DNA of 64,000 bases from Nocardioides albus. Its GTDB lineage: Bacteria; Actinomycetota; Actinomycetes; Propionibacteriales; Nocardioidaceae. A program made the position numbers and the translations under genes. Below are positions 27,008 through 33,918 of the stretch, piece by piece. The stretch spans positions 558,001 through 622,000 of the forward strand of contig NZ_BMQT01000002.1 of assembly GCF_014648255.1 (NCBI RefSeq). Reading direction: 5' to 3'. The notes under the pieces were generated by a model that saw nothing but the letters and a program-made list of their open reading frames with translations, was not told the DNA's origin and did no database searches. Position 1 is the first letter of the stretch, and the number at the start of each line of letters is the position of its first letter.

Positions 27008-27029
27008 CTGAATTCAAGTTCAGGTTCAA
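27008..27029. promoter_or_regulatory. Operator-like dyad upstream of the thiolase operon
   Basis: CTGAATTCAAGTTCAG (27008-27023) is a near-palindrome of CTGAA/TTCAG half-sites, followed by GGTTCAAG. It lies 39 bp upstream of the thiolase start. The half-sites match those at 605-633 and 1886-1899, so the thiolase operon probably answers to the same regulator as the transporter operon. Confidence 0.5.
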
Positions 27030-27056
27030 GTTAGTGACAGAGACTCACGCGGTCAA

Positions 27057-27460
27057 GTGGTGGGAGGTGTGGACCGTTCCTCCCTCTCGATCTAGCGTGG
27101 CGCTGCGGACGGTCTGGGGTCGGGCGATGCGCAGGCGCGCTATCGCACACCGGGGTAGCTGGCGCGCCTGCCGCGCCGCCGTCTGCGCATTGGGGCCGTG
27201 ATTGACGCCCCGGACGAGTCCTTGACGTCAGGAAGTGCGCCAGTGGGCACGAATAATTCTCGTGGACCTGCCTACGGGTTTCCCGTGGGAGCTGGGCCGC
27301 AACGTAGCCAGTGCGTTGAGCACGTGGTCGTGTGTTGATTCTGAACTGGTTGAGCGGGTCGCGGCTTCGATTACCCTGTTCAAGACAACAACTTGAGAGG
27401 GGTCGTGGCCGCTGGTGCCCCCATCGTGCCCTCATAGGGTTCGATGACTTCTCGTGAAAT
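27057..27460. other. Gene-free stretch between the catabolic cluster and tRNA-Leu
   Basis: About 400 bp with no supportable gene. An open minus-strand frame (27031-27435) has no ribosome binding site and an arginine/proline-rich shadow composition. This segment lies downstream of the tRNA 3' end, where integrative elements usually insert, but no integrase remnant or duplicated tRNA end could be recognised by eye. Confidence 0.55.
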
Positions 27461-27462
27461 GC

Positions 27463-27492
27463 GAGAAACCCCAGGTCTCCCTGGGGTTTCTC
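27463..27492 (-). terminator. Intrinsic terminator of the tRNA-Leu gene
   Basis: GAGAAACCCCAGG (27463-27475) and CCTGGGGTTTCTC (27480-27492) form a perfect 13-bp stem with a 4-nt loop. It starts 5 bp past the tRNA 3' end on the minus strand and is followed there by GCATTTC. Confidence 0.85.
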
Positions 27493-27496
27493 TCTG

Positions 27497-27582
27497 TGCG
27501 CGAGGGGGGACTTGAACCCCCACCCACTAATACGTGGACTAGCACCTCAAGCTAGCGCGTCTGCCTATTCCGCCACCCGCGC
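27497..27582 (-). tRNA. tRNA-Leu (anticodon GAG)
   Basis: The minus strand folds into a class II tRNA of 86 nt. It has acceptor stem GCGCGGG/CTCGCGC with one G-U pair and discriminator A, anticodon stem CTAGC/GCTAG around TTGAGGT (anticodon GAG at 27546-27548), a long variable arm with CCAC/GTGG, and T arm GGGGGTTCAAGTCCCCC. CCA is not encoded. It reads CUC/CUU leucine codons and sits at the border of the catabolic cluster. Confidence 0.96.
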
Positions 27583-27695
27583 GCAACAAGAAGAACATTA
27601 TCAGGACGCCGTCCCGGCGCCGAATCGGGATGCCCTTCAATGCACTTGTGCAGGTCGGGCGGCAGATCGGCGCCGGCGGGCGGCCGTGAGGGCGG

Positions 27696-28481
27696 TCAGA
27701 AGTGGGTGCCGCCGTCGATGCGGATCTCGGTGCCGGTGATGAACTTGCCGTCGTCGCTGGCGAGCATCGCGACCACGCCGGCGACGGTCTCGGGCCCGGC
27801 GAAGCCGTTGCCCAGGGCCGGTGCGAGCTTCATGAACAGGCTCATGTCGGCGTCCTCGGGGAGGCCGGGGCCCTGGCTCTGCTCGCTGGCGCCGGAGCCG
27901 TCGGTCATGCCGGAGGAGATGGAGCCGGGCTGTACGGCGGTGAAGCGGATGCCCTGCTTGGCGTACTCGGCTGCCAAGGCGTGGGTCATGGACTGTACGC
28001 CGCCCTTGCTCGCCGCGTACGCCGCCATGTAGGGGTGGGCGAACATGGCCGAGGTGGAGCTGAAGTTCACGACCGCGGCGCCGTTTCCCTGCAGTAGAGC
28101 CGGGACGGCCTCGCGGATCATCAGGAACGTTCCGACCAGGTTGATACGCAGCACCTGCTCGAAGGCCTCGAGCGTCGTCTGGTCGGTGTGGGAGGAGCGC
28201 AGGATCCCGGCCGCGTTGACGAGCGCGTCGAGCCCGCCCAGCCATGCCACGGCGTCGGCGACAGCGGTCTTGACGGAGGTCTCGTCGGCGATGTTCACGA
28301 CGACGATGTGCAGGCGCTCGGCGTCGTCGCCGGCCTTCGCGACGGTGTCGGCGAGCCCCGGCTCCGACACGTCGGCGGCGACGACGCGGCCGCCCTCGGC
28401 GAGCATGCGCAGCACGGTGGCCTGTCCGATCCCGGATCCGCCGCCGGTGACGAGTGCGCGGCGACCTTCGTAGCGATTCAT
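27696..28481 (-). CDS. Short-chain dehydrogenase/reductase
   Basis: This 261-aa NAD(P)-dependent SDR has the cofactor motif TGGGSGIG (12-19), NAAG (89-92), Ser142 and the YAASK pair Tyr155/Lys159. The C-terminal GKFITGTEIRIDGGTHF is typical of the classical group. The substrate is unknown. ATG at 28481 follows AGGTAGGAATC. It diverges from a TetR gene over a 115-bp gap containing a perfect palindrome, so the TetR protein probably represses it. Confidence 0.92.
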   Translation of the reverse strand: MNRYEGRRALVTGGGSGIGQATVLRMLAEGGRVVAADVSEPGLADTVAKAGDDAERLHIVVVNIADETSVKTAVADAVAWLGGLDALVNAAGILRSSHTDQTTLEAFEQVLRINLVGTFLMIREAVPALLQGNGAAVVNFSSTSAMFAHPYMAAYAASKGGVQSMTHALAAEYAKQGIRFTAVQPGSISSGMTDGSGASEQSQGPGLPEDADMSLFMKLAPALGNGFAGPETVAGVVAMLASDDGKFITGTEIRIDGGTHF

Positions 28482-28531
28482 GATTCCTACCTTTTCGTGG
28501 GAGCTCGATGGAGTGAGCACGACATGACAAT

Positions 28532-28548
28532 GTGGCACAGCGTGCCAC
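28532..28548. promoter_or_regulatory. Perfect palindrome, likely TetR operator
   Basis: GTGGCACAGCGTGCCAC is a 7-3-7 perfect inverted repeat in the gap between the SDR and TetR genes. It lies 49 bp upstream of the TetR start, well placed to control both divergent promoters. Confidence 0.7.
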
Positions 28549-28584
28549 CTAGTCCAACAGTGGCGTGCAGAGTGACATTCCCTT

Positions 28585-28590
28585 TACAGT
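28585..28590 (+). promoter_or_regulatory. -10 box for leaderless TetR mRNA
   Basis: TACAGT ends 6 nt before the ATG at 28597, and no ribosome binding site is seen, so transcription probably starts at or next to the start codon. Confidence 0.5.
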
Positions 28591-28596
28591 GCGGGA

Positions 28597-29205
28597 ATGG
28601 CTGCCGGACCTTCGTTGACCGAGCGACGCAAGCAGGCGACCCTTCTCGAGATCGCCGAGGCGGCGGCAGAGCTGTTCGCCGAGCGCGAGACCAAGGACGT
28701 GACGGTCGAGGCGATCACGAGCGCGGCGGGGGTGTCGATCCGTACGTTCTATCGCTACTTCCAGACCAAGGAAGAGGCGGTGACGCCGCTCCTGACCATC
28801 GGCGCGCAGGGGTGGCAGGCCGCGATCGCGGACTCGAGCGCGTCCGACCTGCGCAGTGCGATCGGCGAGGCGATCACCACCACGCTGACCTTGACGAGCG
28901 ACGCGGACCGAGAAGCACTTCTGCGTACGCGGGGCCTGTTGCGGGCAGCGATGAGGGACCAACGCCTCGCGGCGGTGTGGCGGCGCGTCAACGGGGAGTC
29001 CGAGGCACGCCTGTGCGAGCTGATCGCGGCCCGCGATCCGGGCGCCGACCCGTTCGCCGTCCGGCTGCTGGCGGCTGCGGCGACCGATGCGATCCGGGTG
29101 ACCTTCGAGCACTGGGCCGCCGCAGACGATGGCTCTGAGGTGAATCCGGTGGCACTGGCTGTTGCCGCGTTCGACCAGCTGTCCGCCGGGATCGACAGGC
29201 TCTGA
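28597..29205 (+). CDS. TetR family transcriptional regulator
   Basis: This 202-aa regulator has the N-terminal helix-turn-helix VTVEAITSAAGVSIRTFYRYF (about residues 28-48), followed by a helical effector domain. The segment TFYRYFQTKEEAV is characteristic of TetR. It is divergent from the SDR at 27696-28481 and probably controls it and itself through the palindrome at 28532-28548. The ligand is not known. Unrelated in sequence to the TetR at 678-1367 outside the HTH. Confidence 0.9.
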   Translation: MAAGPSLTERRKQATLLEIAEAAAELFAERETKDVTVEAITSAAGVSIRTFYRYFQTKEEAVTPLLTIGAQGWQAAIADSSASDLRSAIGEAITTTLTLTSDADREALLRTRGLLRAAMRDQRLAAVWRRVNGESEARLCELIAARDPGADPFAVRLLAAAATDAIRVTFEHWAAADDGSEVNPVALAVAAFDQLSAGIDRL

Positions 29206-29291
29206 CCGAATCAGGTGGACCCAGGTGGGTGCGTGCGGCACGCTGGACGCGGCGAGGGAGCCAAGCCCTCGCACTGGTGGAGGTGGGTTTC

Positions 29292-29588
29292 ATGCTCTCT
29301 CTGATGGTGATGATCGCGTTCTTCGCGATCGTGGCGACGCTCGGGGCGGTCGCAGTAGTTTCGGTGCGACGGGGCCACGGTGACCACGCGACGGATCGAG
29401 ACGGCGATGGCGTGCCGTATGACGGCGTCGAAGCGGTCGGGCGGACCGAGGCCGAGGAGAGACGAGCCCGGGCAGGGGGTCTGGACTCGCTCGGAGATTC
29501 AGGCGGAACGACGCCGAACGTGGCTGAGGTCGAAGCGGCTCGTCGGATCGATGAGGCGACGCGCAGGCGCCGAGACGACCGGCGGTGA
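29292..29588 (+). CDS. Small single-pass membrane protein, unknown function
   Basis: This 98-aa protein begins with a hydrophobic helix (MLSLMVMIAFFAIVATLGAV) and continues with a highly charged, Arg/Asp-rich cytoplasmic tail ending RRRRDDRR. ATG at 29292 is chosen because GGAGGTG lies about 8 nt upstream. No family is recognised. An acidic DRDGDGVPYDG stretch resembles a calcium-loop-like motif but may be chance. Confidence 0.45.
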   Translation: MLSLMVMIAFFAIVATLGAVAVVSVRRGHGDHATDRDGDGVPYDGVEAVGRTEAEERRARAGGLDSLGDSGGTTPNVAEVEAARRIDEATRRRRDDRR

Positions 29589-29613
29589 TGATCCTGCGTC
29601 CGACCAGCTCAGG

Positions 29614-30399
29614 TCAGGCCGGCGAGAGCGCCCGGGCCGGATGGTTGCTGGTGACCATCCAGACGCGCTTGTCGTAGACGAACCGGCGCAGGCGACCGGG
29701 GTCGTCGACCGTCCAGACGAGGACCTTGATGTTGCGGCGGTGGGCCCAGCGCAGCAGCCAGACGTCGGCGAGGCGCTGCTCGACGACGACCAGGTTGGAG
29801 CGGCAGCGGCGGATCCGGCCCTCGGGGAAGAACTCCGAGACCTTCAGCCCGAGCAGCTTGAACGGGTGGTGGCGGAAGTCGACGCCGCCCAGAGAGAGTC
29901 CGACGAGGGTCGATGGGGAGCGGAGGTCGGCCCAGTCGCGCAGGACGCGTACGGACTCATCGACCATCGTGGTCACGATGAAGCTCTCGTCCATCACCTC
30001 GAGTGCGATCTCGGCCGCATCGATCTCGTGCGGGAGCCCGAGGTGGCGGGCGGGAGAGGCGAACTTGAGGTCGATGTGGGCGTGCTTGCCATGGGCGGCG
30101 AGCAGGTCGAGGGCCTCCCGGTAGCGCACCAGCCGGAACGGCGCGAGCCGGGACAGCGCTGCGTACGTCCTGTCCGCGATCCTGATCTTGCGGCCGATGC
30201 GGTCGCGGACATGGCTGTCGTGGTGAAGGACGAGCTCGCCGTCGCGGGTGCGGTGCACGTCGAACTCGACATAGTCGACCTCCATCCGGACGGCCTCCAG
30301 CAGCGACTCCCAGGAGTTGTCGCGGTGCCCCGACTGACGCGCCGCGGCGCGGTGAGCGGAGAGGAGGGCACGCGTCTGCATGCGGCAATGGAAACCCAC
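29614..30399 (-). CDS. Glycerophosphodiester phosphodiesterase family protein
   Basis: This 261-aa TIM-barrel protein of the GDPD family is expected to hydrolyse glycerophosphodiesters to glycerol-3-phosphate and an alcohol. His16 in SAHRA, Glu45 and Asp47 in VEFDVHRT and His60 in LVLHHD match the family's metal and catalytic positions. The usual PEN(T/S) segment is replaced by HRDNSWES, and the C-terminal VLVWTVDDPGRLRRF matches the family. GTG at 30399 is used; ATG at 30381 is an alternative. No signal peptide, so cytoplasmic. Confidence 0.82.
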   Translation of the reverse strand: MGFHCRMQTRALLSAHRAAARQSGHRDNSWESLLEAVRMEVDYVEFDVHRTRDGELVLHHDSHVRDRIGRKIRIADRTYAALSRLAPFRLVRYREALDLLAAHGKHAHIDLKFASPARHLGLPHEIDAAEIALEVMDESFIVTTMVDESVRVLRDWADLRSPSTLVGLSLGGVDFRHHPFKLLGLKVSEFFPEGRIRRCRSNLVVVEQRLADVWLLRWAHRRNIKVLVWTVDDPGRLRRFVYDKRVWMVTSNHPARALSPA

Positions 30400-30472
30400 G
30401 CGTCCGACCGCACCTAAATCCTCAGGTTGCGCTCAGGTGGACTTCAGGGGGCGGGTTGTCGCGGCCGGTCGA

Positions 30473-30478
30473 TACGGT
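30473..30478 (+). promoter_or_regulatory. -10 box for leaderless M20 peptidase mRNA
   Basis: TACGGT ends 6 nt before the ATG at 30485 with no ribosome binding site between, the typical actinobacterial leaderless layout. Confidence 0.5.
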
Positions 30479-30484
30479 GGCCAT

Positions 30485-31798
30485 ATGACCAGCGCCGAGA
30501 CCGAGGTCGTCGACCTCTGCCGTGACCTGATCCGCATCGACACCAGCAACTACGGAAACGACCCGGGCCCGGGGGAGCGGAAGGCTGCCGAGTATGTCGC
30601 CGCCCAGCTCGACGAGGTCGGCATCTCCTCCGAGATCTACGAGTCCGAGCACGGGCGGGCCTCGGTCGTCGCGCAGTGGGGCGGGGTCTCGACAGGCTCG
30701 ACCGCCGGTAGACAGGACGGGCTCCTGCTCCACGGTCACCTCGACGTCGTCCCGGCTGCCGCCGAGGACTGGCAGGTCGACCCGTTCTCCGGTGAGATCG
30801 AAGGTGGATACGTCTGGGGCCGGGGTGCGGTCGACATGAAGGACTTCGACGCGATGCTGCTCGCGGTCGTCCGCGACCGCCAACGGACGGGACGGATCCC
30901 GGAGCGCCCGATCACGCTCGCCTTCACCGCCGACGAGGAGGCCGGCGGGATGAAGGGCGCCCACGTGCTCGTCGAGGACCACCCCGACCTGCTCGCCCAC
31001 TGCACCGAGGCGGTCGGCGAGGTCGGCGGCTTCTCGACGACCGTGAAGGGGCGTCGGCTCTATCTCATCGAAGCGGCCGAGAAGGGCATGGCCTGGATGA
31101 AGCTGACCGCGCGCGGCACCGCCGGGCACGGCTCGATGATCAACCGGGACAACCCGATCACCAGGCTGTCCGGCGCGATCGCCCGTATCGGTGCCCACGA
31201 GTGGCCGGTCCAGCTGACCCCGACGATGCAGACGCTGCTCGCCGCGGTCGGCGAGATCGCGGGGGAGGAGCCCACCCCGGAGAACGCGGAGCGGCTCGTC
31301 GAGGAGTTCGGACCTGCCGCACGGATGATCGGCGCCACGCTGCGCAACGTCACCAACCCGACCATGACCAGCGCCGGCTACAAGGTCAACGTCATCCCCA
31401 CCTCGGCAGAAGCCCACGTCGACGGCCGCTTCCTGCCCGGCTACGAGGACGACTTCTTCGAGACCCTGCGCAAGCTGTGCGGTGAGGGGATCGACATCGA
31501 GTTCGAGCAGAACCAGATGCCCTGGGAGACGCCCTACGACGGCGCCCTCGTCGCGGCCATGGAGCGTTCGCTCGTCGCCGAGGACCCTGACGCCCTCGTC
31601 GCCCCCTATCTGATGAGTGCCGGCACGGACGCCAAGCACTTCAAGCGGCTCGGGATGAGGACGTACGGCTTCGCGCCCCTGCGGCTCCCTGAGGAGCTCG
31701 ACTTCACCGCCCTCTTCCACGGCGTCGACGAGCGGGTCCCGGTCGACGCGCTCCAGTTCGGCGCTCGCGTGATGGACCGCTTCCTCGACCAGGTCTGA
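30485..31798 (+). CDS. M20/M25/M40 family metallopeptidase
   Basis: This 437-aa di-zinc hydrolase probably acts as a dipeptidase or amidohydrolase. Metal ligands and catalytic residues are visible: His85 and Asp87 in HGHLD (83-87), Asp117 in AVDMKD, and Glu151-Glu152 in DEEAGG; the dimerisation (lid) domain follows. Residues about 67-75 (GVSTGSTAG) are encoded by a sequence identical to the dispersed 'ggtctcgacaggctcgacc' repeat, which looks like an in-frame insertion before HGHLD. It ends in a convergent gap filled with palindromic repeats. Confidence 0.9.
   Translation: MTSAETEVVDLCRDLIRIDTSNYGNDPGPGERKAAEYVAAQLDEVGISSEIYESEHGRASVVAQWGGVSTGSTAGRQDGLLLHGHLDVVPAAAEDWQVDPFSGEIEGGYVWGRGAVDMKDFDAMLLAVVRDRQRTGRIPERPITLAFTADEEAGGMKGAHVLVEDHPDLLAHCTEAVGEVGGFSTTVKGRRLYLIEAAEKGMAWMKLTARGTAGHGSMINRDNPITRLSGAIARIGAHEWPVQLTPTMQTLLAAVGEIAGEEPTPENAERLVEEFGPAARMIGATLRNVTNPTMTSAGYKVNVIPTSAEAHVDGRFLPGYEDDFFETLRKLCGEGIDIEFEQNQMPWETPYDGALVAAMERSLVAEDPDALVAPYLMSAGTDAKHFKRLGMRTYGFAPLRLPEELDFTALFHGVDERVPVDALQFGARVMDRFLDQV
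30685..30708. repeat. Dispersed repeat fragment inside a coding sequence
   Basis: GGTCTCGACAGGCTCGACC and the following CGCCGG match the outer and inner arms of the intergenic repeat at 40477-40596. It lies in frame within the M20 peptidase gene. Confidence 0.55.
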
Positions 31799-31941
31799 CT
31801 CACGCCGAGACGTCAGTTTCTGACGCCGAGAGGTCGATTCCTGACGCCGAGAGGTCGATTTCCCGCAGGTCGGCATCAGATACTGACGCTTGGCGGTCAG
31901 ATACTGACGCTTCGGCGTCAGATTCTGACTTCTCGGCGGGG
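31799..31941. repeat. Array of short palindromic repeats between convergent genes
   Basis: Six units built from CTGACGCCGAGAGGTC-type and TCAGATACTGACGCTTGG-type words. The left three units (CTGACGCCGAGA) and right three (TCAGATACTGACGC, TCAGATTCTGAC) are in opposite orientation, so the tract can fold on itself. It separates the M20 peptidase from the histidine phosphatase and may act as a two-way terminator. Confidence 0.7.
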
Positions 31942-32499
31942 CTAGAGGGGGAGGATGACCTCGGCGTTGAAGGTCTCCACCACCGGTTCACCGGCGATGT
32001 TGGGGCCGATGCTGGTCAGGGTCGCGTTGTCGATCGGGCCGATCCGCATCCAGGTCGCGGGCGGGGCGTTGAGGACCTGACGTACGAACCAGGCGATCAC
32101 GAACGCGTGGGTGACCAGCACGATCTCCTCGTCGTGGTGCGCGAACCAGAGCGTGTGCCAGGCCTCGGTGAGGTCGGTGCCGTCGATGTCGCGCTCGGCC
32201 GCAGGGACGTCCTCGAACCACTCCCAGCGGTGGGTCGGATAGTCGCCGCGACGTTCGGGTGACGGCACCGGGGTGCGGTCGGCGAGGAGATCGGAGGGCG
32301 CTGCTCCGGCACCGAGGTTCTCGGTGAGGATGCAGGCGGTCTCGGACGTACGCCGGCTCGGACCGTGCAGGACCCGTCGGATCGGACGGAAGGCCAGGCG
32401 GTTGGCGAGGGCGTGGACCTGGCGGCGGCCCAGATCGGAGAGCCCGGGATCGGCGCGGTCCTCGCCGGCGGCATCACCGTGGCGTACGAGATGGATCAC
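31942..32499 (-). CDS. Histidine phosphatase family protein
   Basis: This 185-aa phosphoglycerate-mutase-like phosphatase has LVRHG with His7 as the phosphorylated residue and a later VLVTHAFV stretch for the second catalytic histidine. Its GDAAGEDRADPGLSDLG segment matches small bacterial phosphatases of the branch. The substrate is unknown. The GTG start lies 7 nt after TAGGGT, implying leaderless mRNA. Confidence 0.87.
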   Translation of the reverse strand: MIHLVRHGDAAGEDRADPGLSDLGRRQVHALANRLAFRPIRRVLHGPSRRTSETACILTENLGAGAAPSDLLADRTPVPSPERRGDYPTHRWEWFEDVPAAERDIDGTDLTEAWHTLWFAHHDEEIVLVTHAFVIAWFVRQVLNAPPATWMRIGPIDNATLTSIGPNIAGEPVVETFNAEVILPL

Positions 32500-32506
32500 T
32501 CCATGG

Positions 32507-32512
32507 ACCCTA
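32507..32512 (-). promoter_or_regulatory. -10 box for leaderless histidine phosphatase mRNA
   Basis: TAGGGT on the minus strand, 7 nt before the GTG at 32499. Confidence 0.5.
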
Positions 32513-32555
32513 GTTCTCTTTGCCGTCGGCGCCGGTGATCGACGCCCCGGTGACG

Positions 32556-32774
32556 TCAGACGGTCAGCCGCTGCCGGATGATCTTGCGGCGCAGCGTCAC
32601 CCGGCGGGTGCCGTCGGCGGTGATGCGCACCCGGTCGAGCTCCCAGCCGCCGTGCTCGGCGCGTTCGACGAGGAGCTTGGTGACGATGTTGCGGGAGAAC
32701 TCACGCGAGAAGGTCACCTTGTCGTACTCCCACATGACTCCCGGGCGGGGCGGACGGCGTTCGGCTCGAGCCAA
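32556..32774 (-). CDS. DUF5703 family small protein
   Basis: This 72-aa protein is rich in arginine: VTFSREFSRNIVTKLLVERA then GGWELDRVRI and VTLRRKIIRQRL. The pattern matches the actinobacterial DUF5703 family, whose function is unknown. The start is TTG, supported by a strong AGAAGGAG site 7 nt upstream. Confidence 0.8.
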   Translation of the reverse strand: MARAERRPPRPGVMWEYDKVTFSREFSRNIVTKLLVERAEHGGWELDRVRITADGTRRVTLRRKIIRQRLTV

Positions 32775-32846
32775 GGCAGCACTCCTTCTGATGGACTACT
32801 CAGGAGAACCAGTGTGCCGGATCAGATCTTCCCTCGTAGAGGAATT

Positions 32847-33797
32847 TCAGACCGCGGAGACGTCATCGAGGGCGAGCGCGATCTCGGGCGGCAAGGTGAG
32901 GTCGGCGACCTGCAGGGCTTCCTTGAGCTGGGCGGACGTACGCGCCCCGAGGATCGGTGCGGTGACACCCGGACGATCCCGGACCCAGGCCAGCGAGACC
33001 TGCAGCGGCGTCCACTCCAGGCCCTCGGCGGCCTTGGCGACGGCGGTGACGATCCCGCGGGAGCGCTCGTCGTCGTAGGCATCCACCCGGGCCGAGAAGT
33101 TCGGGTCGGCGCCACGAGAGTGGGAGGGGATGCCGGTGCGATACTTCCCGGTCAGCACGCCACCAGCCAGCGGGGACCAGGCCAGCAGACCCATGCCCAT
33201 CGCCTCAGCGGCCGGCAGCACTTCGTACTCGATGTCGCGGGCCAGCAGCGAGTACTCCACCTGCGTCGAGGCCAGGATCGCCCGCCCAGGCACCGCTCGT
33301 TGCCAGGTTGCAGCCTGGGCGGTCTGCCATCCGCTGTAGTTGGAGACCCCGACGTACGCCGCCCGGCCGCTGCTCAACGCCATGTCGAGCGCCGAGAGCG
33401 TCTCCTCGAGGGGCGCCTCGGAGGACCACACGTGCACCTGCCACAGGTCGACGTGGTCGACGCCGAGCCGCTTCAGGGAGGCGTCGAGGCCGGTGAGCAG
33501 CCCGCCGCGGGAGGTGTCGACGCCCCGATTGCCGCCGCGCCAGGTGATCCCGCCCTTGGTCGCCAGGACGACGTCGTCGCGGGCCACCACGCCTTCGCCG
33601 AGCAGCGAGCCGAGCAGCGCCTCGGAGGCCCCGTCGCCGTATCCGGCAGCGGTGTCGAGGAGCGTGCCACCGGCTTCGGTGAAGCCGGCCAGCTGCTCAC
33701 GGGCCTCGTGCTCATCGGTCACGCTGCCCCAGGTCATGGTGCCCAGGGCGAGAGACGAGACTCGCAGCCCAGTGGCTCCGAGGAGTCGGCTCTGCAT
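32847..33797 (-). CDS. Aldo/keto reductase
   Basis: This 316-aa NADPH-dependent oxidoreductase has the catalytic tetrad Asp48, Tyr53 (DTAAGYGDG), Lys81 and His122 (WQVHVW). Cofactor-binding segments near the C-terminus (PILGARTSAQLKEAL) are present. The substrate is unknown. The ATG lies 6 nt after TAGATT, so the mRNA is probably leaderless. Confidence 0.92.
   Translation of the reverse strand: MQSRLLGATGLRVSSLALGTMTWGSVTDEHEAREQLAGFTEAGGTLLDTAAGYGDGASEALLGSLLGEGVVARDDVVLATKGGITWRGGNRGVDTSRGGLLTGLDASLKRLGVDHVDLWQVHVWSSEAPLEETLSALDMALSSGRAAYVGVSNYSGWQTAQAATWQRAVPGRAILASTQVEYSLLARDIEYEVLPAAEAMGMGLLAWSPLAGGVLTGKYRTGIPSHSRGADPNFSARVDAYDDERSRGIVTAVAKAAEGLEWTPLQVSLAWVRDRPGVTAPILGARTSAQLKEALQVADLTLPPEIALALDDVSAV
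33104..33109. other. Internal position within aldo/keto reductase gene, no separate feature
   Basis: A long plus-strand frame spans this gene from 32520; it is a shadow with no supporting signals and is not annotated as a gene. Confidence 0.1.
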
Positions 33798-33803
33798 GAG
33801 GAC

Positions 33804-33809
33804 AATCTA
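33804..33809 (-). promoter_or_regulatory. -10 box for leaderless aldo/keto reductase mRNA
   Basis: TAGATT on the minus strand, 6 nt before the ATG at 33797. Confidence 0.5.
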
Positions 33810-33904
33810 TCCGTGCCCTCCGCGAGGCCTCGTCCGGACACGCTGGCAGTGACGGCAGACACACCGATGGGGAGGCAGCGGCCGGGTGCTGCGTACATGC
33901 CCCT

Positions 33905-33910
33905 TAGAGT
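33905..33910 (+). promoter_or_regulatory. -10 box for leaderless uppP mRNA
   Basis: TAGAGT, 8 nt before the GTG start at 33919; no ribosome binding site lies between. Confidence 0.5.
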
Positions 33911-33918
33911 TTCCGCCC

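Noticed and set aside
27031..27435. A 134-residue minus-strand frame beside tRNA-Leu
   Set aside because: Arg/Pro-rich noise with no start signal; no integrase or transposase motif.
31799..31941. A CRISPR array
   Set aside because: Repeats change orientation, vary in sequence and have no constant-length unique spacers; no cas gene nearby.
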